From assembly GCA_024516155.1 (NCBI GenBank), contig JAJJXM010000017.1:558001-622000 (forward strand): a stretch of 64,000 nt of DNA. Reading direction: 5' to 3'. The position numbers and the translations under genes are program-made. Positions within the stretch are counted from its first letter, which is position 1; every line of letters begins with the position of its first letter. The stretch comes from Pyronema omphalodes (lineage: Eukaryota > Ascomycota > Pezizomycetes > Pezizales > Pyronemataceae). Shown here one piece after another: positions 56,296-64,000 of the stretch. Under the pieces are notes generated by a model that saw only the letters and a list, made by a program, of their open reading frames with translations, was not told where the DNA came from and ran no database searches.

Positions 56296-59200
56296 CTTAT
56301 TTTTTATGATTATTGTTTTTCTTTTTCTTCGACTTTGCTAATCAGAGTCATGCTAGAATGTATTTTTATTTTCACGGCTGCTATAAGATAGCATGGTGAG
56401 TGATACTGTATGATTTTAATGTTACTCATGCAAATATGTAGACATTTCTTCTTGATTTATACATGCACGGCTCATTATATACTGAAGATATTTTTATTTT
56501 TACCCGCATAGTCCTGGAATGTTGGTTAACACTTCACAGTCCGCTATGATTCTGCACATGAGGCATGCGCCATTAATCAATCACGTGCAATTTACCGTCA
56601 TTTCGTCTCGTCATTGTGATGGCTATCCAGTGAACAACAATTTCCATGAGGAAAGTCAGCCCGTCGGTTTTGGCTCCTATTTCAAAGAAATATAAACTTC
56701 AAATGCATCTCGTTCCCCACACTCACGATCAGGGGAACCCATCATTCTAAGCCTCCAATACAATTACGGACCACCCTACATCATCCTTTTTATTATGTCT
56801 CACCGGACCCCCGCGATCATTCGTCGTTCGAATAAACTCAGCCATTCTTGAGAGTTGATCTTCTCTGCAGCCGTCGATCATCCGCAGCCCCCTCCGACTT
56901 GAGAAGTCGCTACGTTGCTACACAGGCTATAGTGCTAGCCGGATAAATTTGTGCGACCAACAACCTTAATTCATAGCCAGATCTCCTCAGCATATTTACC
57001 GGACGAAATGCAAGATTCGAAGTGGGTGGGGAACGGTTCGGAAAATAGGCGATTACAATCCTTCAGCATGTTGGTGGTGGTGTCATCAATCTTCGGGGAT
57101 CCCGAAGGCGACGGAACTCCTTGGTCAATATGAGGATGAAGGCAAACAGACACATGCCTACAGAGTTAAGATTTGCTCACACGACTAGAAAGCATAATAT
57201 AATGCACAAGTTTTGGGATGAATTCAACAGCGGTGTCTCGCGCAGTGTGTTGAGTTGGGGTGACGAGACATGTCTTGGGCTTTACAACATTTCGGTCGAT
57301 GAACGGCGAACATCAAAGTCGTCGTAACGAGTAATTCTAATCAATATGTTTTACCAGCACAGCCATTATGCATTGATGTGCGCTGTATACTCTCCTTAAG
57401 TTCGAAGGAACATGATCACAAACGAGATATATTTAAGGTTTTAATTTGACTCGAATATGTATTGTAAAGTAATCCTCGTCTCAGGTAAGCCTAACTCAAT
57501 CCATCATCTCACCCCGGGCGGCGATCTCCCGCATACTTTAATCCAACCTTATCTGGGCAAGCGAATGTACGGATTAGTTTAGTGTACTATAGATACGCGT
57601 ATGTACAAAAATATACACGGCCGGTAGCGCTAATTGCCCTGTCTTACCTATACGTTAAGAAAAGTGTCATTGTTCCCAAACCCCATATGAATTCCCGAGA
57701 CCCAACGTCCGAGACCTGAGAAATTTTTAATGTCTTGACGGATTCATCATCATTTTTGTAAGGCACCTGTAATATCACACCAACTGCGGATCCTCAGGAG
57801 TTACTAATGTATCATCATGTGCGTCCGCGCGTCTATCAGCCACGTATTCATCACCCGCTGGAGATAATTCATGAGTGGCGAAGTAATGCCTCAGATTATG
57901 AGGACGCATTACGTGGGCTTGTCCTACTACTAGAGAACATTTTGAGATTTTCAGGATGTCCGGTAACCGATGTTTATAGTCGGACGGCGATCCAAATTCC
58001 TGAGGAACAGTGGCGGAGTGAATGAAGATAAGTCTCCATATTTAATAGGTCCTGATTGAAATCGAAGAACTACGTAATCCTACGGCCTGGACTCGCAAGG
58101 CAGCGCGTTTCATGCTGTGCAGATTTTGATGAGTAAACAAAAATTCGAGTCATATCCCGTGAAAATTATCGGAGAGGATCATCAGGAAGGGGTTTGGGGA
58201 ATTTAATCCGGTATAACCACCCGAGGCGGAGTAGGAGAAACATAATAAAGTACACGATTCTTTTTCTCAGAATTCTTCAAGACAGTTTATGTGGGTGCCG
58301 GGGGTGGATTTAAAGCAAGCTACGGCAGTCCAAGATAGCGAAAGAGTTTTATGACAGGTGGACTCTCGACCCAAATCATTGCAGCGGTAGGCAACAAAAC
58401 CAACACGTACACTTAAAATTAGATTAATCAACATTCTGTCTTTTATTCCATGGATAACCGCAGTTCAGAAGCGTAATTCATTTTTATAGTTCGAATATCA
58501 GCAGCCCGTAGCTCCGAGACTCCAAATTATTGATGCTCCTGTACGTCCGGCACGCCGTTCACAGTGCATCCGAGTGGTCCTGTGGCCGTCTTCAAGCTGT
58601 AGCGGTGAGATGGCGGAGCGGGGGAAGGTGGATTCTTGCGCAATAAGTGCGGGGAAGTAAGCGGATTTGATGGTTTGATTTAGACTCGGGCGTGCGGAGA
58701 ATTATTTTAAGCAAGGATATTGTATGGAGATTTTTTGTGCTATTTGAAGGGTCTCAAAATGGGAAAGGTGATAAAAGCGAGCGATGCGAGTTAATCAGGT
58801 CCGTAGTTCTTCGTGCCATGCCGACGTCACCATAGCGCACTCGCGCGGCGCAGAGGAAGTGGCTGGGGTGTGGTGTTACGGTAACCGTTGCTAAGTTGTG
58901 TACCGTAATAACGCGTGCTTGGCCACTTGGCAATTAACCACAACGCTTTTCCCGTAACCATCACTCGTAGGATGTATCTGATCATGGAAGCATCAGTGCG
59001 TCCTAGCGATTATCGACGTCACCTGTTTAATTGGCGGAGTCCTAGCAGATACACAGGATAACAATAGCGGCTGCAAAACTGATGATTCCTCGCGTATAAT
59101 AGCACTACATGTATAGCGAAGAATGGTCTTAATCGGTACCGTCTGTGCGGAATTAATCGAGCCCAGGCAGTGTGATTGTTTGGGTCATAGTGGTGTACGC

Positions 59201-60543
59201 TTCGGATGAGTACATCAGGTAGGAGTTACAGCGTTGGTATAGAAGGGAGAAGTTGCTGCGACAAGTTACAAGTGAAACCTGTGCGCGTGTGCATGGCTAG
59301 TTATTAGTGGAATTTCGGGATGGTGATCGGTTTTTGATGCCGATTTCCCGAACACATAACATCTCGGCGGGATGGAATTTTGCGATGACAGGTAGGTAAT
59401 CACAGCGGACGGGGTGCGACGAGAATTGATAGTTGGTGGCGAGGCGTAGGAGGATGAAGTGATTACTCAAAGTAGTGCACAGAAATAACCTTTCCGGCGA
59501 GTTCTTGTACGAGAGATGCCGATGTTGCAAATCCATTAACCCGCCATCAACAAGCGCTTCGGCCAGCGCTTCAGCCGAGTCTCTCAAAGTTCGAATTGAC
59601 TTGAAACGGAGCACAGGATTCTACAGGTGGCCCCCTACTGGCTCATACGCGCGAGTCGCATCAGGCAGCTTTTGGGCCAGATATTAACTACCCCTGGTGC
59701 CGATTAAAGATTACGACACATCAAAGCAATCAAACACGCTGCTGTTTTAATCCAGTCACAATGCACAGACATTTTAACCGCACCATTCCTCACCCATCAT
59801 CCAGATCCACCAGCCACCGAAAGCGGGAACTCACAGACATTGAAAAACAAAACAAAATTCAAAACGCCTTATGATTTTGAACCTAGGTACTGCCTCCTAC
59901 ACACTCCGTGAGCAGGGTTTCTTAGTCCATTGGGTGGATCCAAGATCCACTCGATCAACCCTTGTCGATTTAGAACCCTCCAACTATCAAACAGCTGCAC
60001 TGTGGGTTCTAAAAATCCACCCATTTCTTAAGCATCTTCAAGTTCGGTGAATTTACCGTGCCGTAGAAAATGATTTGAAGGGTCTCACATTGATTTACAA
60101 ATAGCACAGTCATATTAATCAATCAATAACGAATGGAATAAATAAATCTAATTTGGTAGAAATTCCAATTACTAACTTTTATTTTCATTATCCATAGTCC
60201 CAGGTGCATTATGTCGTAAATCTATCTCTACCCCACATACTCGAACCTCATACAAAACTCAGCCGAAGTAATTAATGGGCCCTCGGTAGGGTCGTGGGAA
60301 GCCGGTTTTGGCCTCGGGGCGTGTACAGATGAACGGGTCAGAATGGTCCCAGTCGGAAATCGAATTTGGTACCAATGAGAGTCTGGCTGACCCCTGTAAC
60401 CAGATAGACAGGAGGCCCCTTAGAACCTGGGGACTCCACCGTGGGTTTTGGATGACAGGAGGCCTGGGTCCTGCTCTCTGGCTCCTGGACATTACATCCT
60501 CCACCATTTTTTGTTTTTTCCCCTCCCCATATTCCGTCATCAT
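56296..60543. other. Long gene-poor stretch
   Basis: No gene is supported over 4.2 kb. Short frames at 56951-57327 (+), 57807-58025 (+, 72 codons) and 59297-59614 (-, 105 codons, GTG-initiated) have coding-like composition but no motifs or clear splice partners. AGCGCTTC[AG]GCC is duplicated at about 59553-59575. Confidence 0.4.
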
Positions 60544-62678
60544 TTATGCCTTTTCCTTCAAGTTTTCCCCCTCGGACTCCTCGGCCTCTGCCAAGGCGGC
60601 AGCCTCTGCCAAGGCCCGAGCCTCCTTCAGTGCTAGCCTATCCATTCTCTCCTTCCTCCACTTAGGTCCCCATACCCACTGCAACCAAACCAAAGAAACC
60701 GAAACCGCCGCAACACCAGCCAATACTGAGAAAGTTGTTCCATCGTGAATCGCCACAGCCATTTTCTCAACCACACCAACACCAATAGCACCGACAGTGC
60801 AACGCATCAAATTATTCTGTAGATTAAAAGTTAGGCGCGGCCCATAATAAGTAATCAATTCAGTGTAACATACGATAGCGGTGGCACTAGCAGGCTTGCT
60901 AGGGTAAAGATCAATCATAAGAGTCGAGTTGATATTGAAAATAGAAGTTGCGGAAAAAGCAATCAAAAACTGCAAAATCAAGGGGATGGCGATGACGTAT
61001 TCAACAGTCCATCCATATGCCGCAGTGCATGCGCAGAACACAAAAGCAAGCCACCAAGTGTGAACAAGGCGTGCATGTTCAAGTGGGAAGTCGGGGTATT
61101 TCTGCTGAGTAAGTTCGACATCTGGGTCAATCGGAGGGCTCTGCGAATTGCGGAACTTGTTGGCTGCCGATCGGTAGGAAAGATCGAGAAGGCGTCCAGT
61201 AACAAAAGATCCGATAACGCATCCAAGACCTGATTTGCGCGTTAATTAATTTTGTCAAAAAACCAAACCGAGAGACAAATTTACCATTGGGCAAAAAGAC
61301 CAAACCGATCTCAATATCGCTCAAGTGGTACTCCTTCTTGAACAAGTTGGAGGTACTGGAGGTAACCATAGACCAGATAGCATAAATGATGGATCCAAAC
61401 AACAAAGTAATGAATACATCCTTCTCCAAAAGGAGCTGGAAAGACTCGAGGAAGGTCCTGAAAGAAACTGGGGCCGCAGCCCGGGGTTTCTCAACGTCAC
61501 GGGGCTTTCCCTCCTCGACATCCTTCTTCTTGCGGAAATGTTCGATGAGAGGCCTATGCACCCCGGTAAGAGGAATCGTACCGTCACCGGCGATTCTCTG
61601 TAGAGTCTCAGGGAGGAAGAAAGCGATGATGACGACGACAAGGGCTGCGAAGATGAGAAGAAAATAGAAAATGGATCTAGGGTATGTTTTAGCAAAAATC
61701 CTAGAAAATATTAAGATTATTCAACTCACCTGAATCCCCAGTACTGTGTCAAACATCCTCCAATAACAGGTCCAAACGCCTGTCCAAACATACGAACTGT
61801 GATTCAGTCGTCAGCACTTTGTTCCTAACCAATAACCTCAATTGACCCCGTGTATCAAGGAGTGGTTTCACTTACTTCCGCTAAAAATTCCCAAAAGGCC
61901 TCCTCTCTCACCCGCCATGGCAATATCTCCAATGGTACCAGCTCCGACGGCAATAGTCGCGGAAGATCCAACCGCCTGAATACCACGGAATACCATGAGT
62001 GTTGCATAGTTCTTCGATAGTGCCAAGCCAACATTGGCGCCGAGATAAACAATTAATGTTGAGATGAAAACGGGTCGACGTCCGTATTTATCAGCCAAAG
62101 GACCCCAGAATGATGGTGCAAGTCCCTGGAAGACCATGTAAATCGTGATCGACAGGGCAATGAGATCAGGTGCGGTTTTAAGTTCCTATGCAACTGTAAG
62201 TACATCATATTGATTTCCTGGATGGGTCACCATTTACTGCAGATATAGTGTTTAATGCTGGGAAGTAAATATTTGATGATAATGGAGAAAATACCGCCGC
62301 TAATGAAACCAAATATGCCAATCCTAACTTCTTTCCCTTGGAGAAAGAATGATATGGTGCTGGAGGATCGCAAAATCCGGATTCACTATCGGTAGTAATT
62401 TCATTGTCACTGGGGAAGAAACCGTCCCGCGGTGTTCCTCCTCGCCCCCAAACACTTCCACTGAATAATGGACTCAGCTCAAGAAATGTGTGACCTCTTG
62501 TGCCTTGTCGTAGGTGGACATGTCTTGGAACTGAAATCTTGCCGGCGGGGGCATTTCTTGTTAGGACTTCGACAGATGTAAATCTTCGGGAAAGTTGTTC
62601 AAGTTTAGAAAGCTCTTCATGATCGCTGGAGCTTTCGAGTGAGTTGCGCGGAGGCGAAGCTGGTGTTTGGGGCTCCAT
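60544..62678 (-). CDS. MFS drug/H+ antiporter, DHA1 (Qdr-like) family (631 aa)
   Basis: Minus-strand exons 62678-62238, 62185-61876, 61796-61730, 61676-61285 and 61229-60544; introns of 52, 79, 53 and 55 bp, all GT-AG and in frame. The start is the ATG of MEPQTPASPPRNSLESSSDH; an upstream open extension adds unlike sequence. A Ser/Thr-rich cytosolic N terminus of about 125 residues precedes TM1 (LGLAYLVSLAAVFSPLSSNI). The antiporter motif A is intact in the TM2-3 loop: GPLADKYGRRP (175-185). TM4 has LMVFRGIQAVGSSATIAVGA and TM5 FGQAFGPVIGGCLTQYWGFR, continuing to RSIFYFLLIFAALVVV. An alternative acceptor 27 nt earlier would insert nine residues before RSIFYF, and the chosen one matches the family better. 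The C-terminal tail is an Ala/Glu/Lys helix (ALKEARALAEAAALAEAEES). Such transporters export small drugs and polyamines at the plasma membrane. The substrate is unknown. Confidence 0.92.
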
Positions 62679-64000
62679 TATGATTTTCGTCCGAAGTCTG
62701 GTCGTTGATGTCTTAGAGCACGAAATAGATGGACAGCGCACTGTACTTATGCAAGAAAACCATCAAATACTTTGAAAAAAATTTAAACGCAGATAAATCA
62801 AGGAATTCAGTATATTGTCGGAAGATTGTTTTGGTTGAAACCACGCACATGGTGAACAGGCACCCTGGCACGAGGAGGTTCATGAATGAAGGTTATTGCC
62901 GCCACAAAGCTTCAGCCAACGAAAACCACCACGAGGAGCCAATCTGTTTGCATACGTCCCTATCTTGGCCAGTTGATCCGGAGCTAGTCCCGTAGATCTC
63001 TTAGTTGCCGTAGGCTTCGTCTGGCCTAGCTAGTCAATAACTTCAGCCTCTCTCAAAAATCAGGAGAGTTTAGGAACAGACTACGGAACAATTTCGATGC
63101 TAAAGCAATACTGGACAAATGCATATCCTGAAGTACTAGGTCTGTGATCCCCTGTATGTGACAACCAGTGCTTCAGGATATTGATACACCTTGCAGGACA
63201 CCTGGAATATGTGGTGCTCCTAGGAACAAACCGTACACACTGTCTTATCTATGAGGGAGCGGTTGGGCACGTGGCGAGAGGAGGTAAAAGAATTATTCTG
63301 CACTCTATAGAACGTTCGCGGCCACATTTCTTAGTTGGTGATGCCTTGTACTTTTGTAGCTGAACCCTAGTCAATTTAGTCCCGTTTCACTCGACGAAAT
63401 AGAGTCTGTGTTTTAAACCGGCCTTATCAGTGGCCTCATTCTGGTCCGCTTCGTCGCTTGAAAAGCTTAGTTCTTTGGAATTCTTGGTGTTTTAACTATG
63501 TAGTTACCCAGGTAGTGGGAACCAGAGTTGGGTTCACTGTTAAGACACAACATTCACAGATATCACTCGCTTACACGTGAATCTGCTTAGTGTTCTTTGG
63601 CGCAACCAGCGTCGGTGGCGCACACAGCATTCGATGTGTCCGTATAAAACAGCATGAGAGATGACTTCCGGATTAATGTAAATGTACTATCCTCAGGTAA
63701 TCAAAAGTCATGCCAGAGATAGCACATCACATAACAAATGCGTAGTTAGAATTGCCATGAAAGCTTGATCCTACAGCTTCAGCAAAAAAAACTACCAGAA
63801 AAAAACGACCGGGAAAACTCGGGCGTGATAAATATTTCATTTGAACGTCCAATCTTGCACAACGGCCCGTCACGGCACCGAAATTTACTTGCCCTTCTCA
63901 GTAACCAATACTCAAAAAAATGTTTGTAGTGGGTCCGACTTTGAAATTGGAAGCTATGCGATCCGGAGGTTGAGACACCGAGTTTGAGTTTAACGGACCG
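62679..64000. other. Right flank, no gene seen
   Basis: The promoter side of the MFS gene and sequence to the window edge. Frames up to 88 codons (62729-62995 +) show no motif. Nothing further is supported. Confidence 0.4.

Noticed and set aside
57807..58025. 72-codon frame, possible small protein
   Set aside because: Plausible amino-acid composition but no motif, intron or leader evidence.
59297..59614. 105-codon frame on the minus strand with coding-like composition
   Set aside because: Starts with GTG directly after a stop; an acceptor-like CTGTAG lies just upstream but I found no partner exon or known domain.
61677..61703. Earlier acceptor for exon 4 of the MFS gene, adding nine residues
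   Set aside because: In frame, but the family has R-S-I-F directly after the W-G-F turn; the later acceptor restores that.

Overview
The window is from a filamentous ascomycete. Genes are interrupted by 48-193 bp introns with GTAAGT-like donors and pyrimidine-rich acceptors, intergenic spaces are 0.5-4 kb, and the recognisable families are typical of Pezizomycotina. Family flavour suggests Leotiomycetes, but I cannot fix the species. No tRNA, rRNA, CRISPR array or bacterial operon is supported. Most genes had to be assembled across introns by hand; exon coordinates are given in each entry.

Layout. 1-14.1 kb is gene-poor. It holds the eroded 3' end of a Tad-like LINE (about 9.7-10.2 kb, minus), one arm of an inverted repeat pair (10.36-11.14 kb), and a deleted relic of the same sequences at 13.0 kb. 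14.1-19.6 kb holds an unrecognised 412-aa Gln/Pro-rich protein, the second repeat arm, a broken Ty1/copia RNase H region, and a COG7-like Golgi tethering subunit (minus). 19.6-23.5 kb is a six-exon gene fusing a PARP-type ADP-ribosyltransferase domain to a C-terminal ubiquitin-conjugating (E2) fold. 25.1-30.5 kb holds an Sds3-like protein, a Ure2-type glutathione S-transferase (minus) and a small orphan gene. 31.8-37.1 kb is a 1737-aa acidic, probably nuclear, disordered protein (minus) with SUMO-interaction-like repeats. 38.8-49 kb holds a TM9SF/EMP70 protein, an RNase III plus dsRBD protein (minus), a 107-aa DUF4748-like membrane protein with a 14-nt exon, and a HerA/FtsK-like P-loop ATPase. 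49.4-52.8 kb is a six-exon, 961-aa protein with nine tandem 13-residue repeats. 55.2-56.0 kb is an orphan gene with a decayed duplication of its 3' end. 60.5-62.7 kb is a five-exon DHA1-type MFS drug/H+ antiporter (minus).

The genes do not form an obvious pathway or cluster. The conserved ones are housekeeping (Golgi tethering, endomembrane, chromatin, RNA processing) mixed with orphans. The two loci most worth a second look are the ADP-ribosyltransferase/E2 fusion and the 13-residue-repeat protein. Exon boundaries are inferred from splice signals, frame continuity and family similarity recalled from memory; no alignment or RNA evidence was available.
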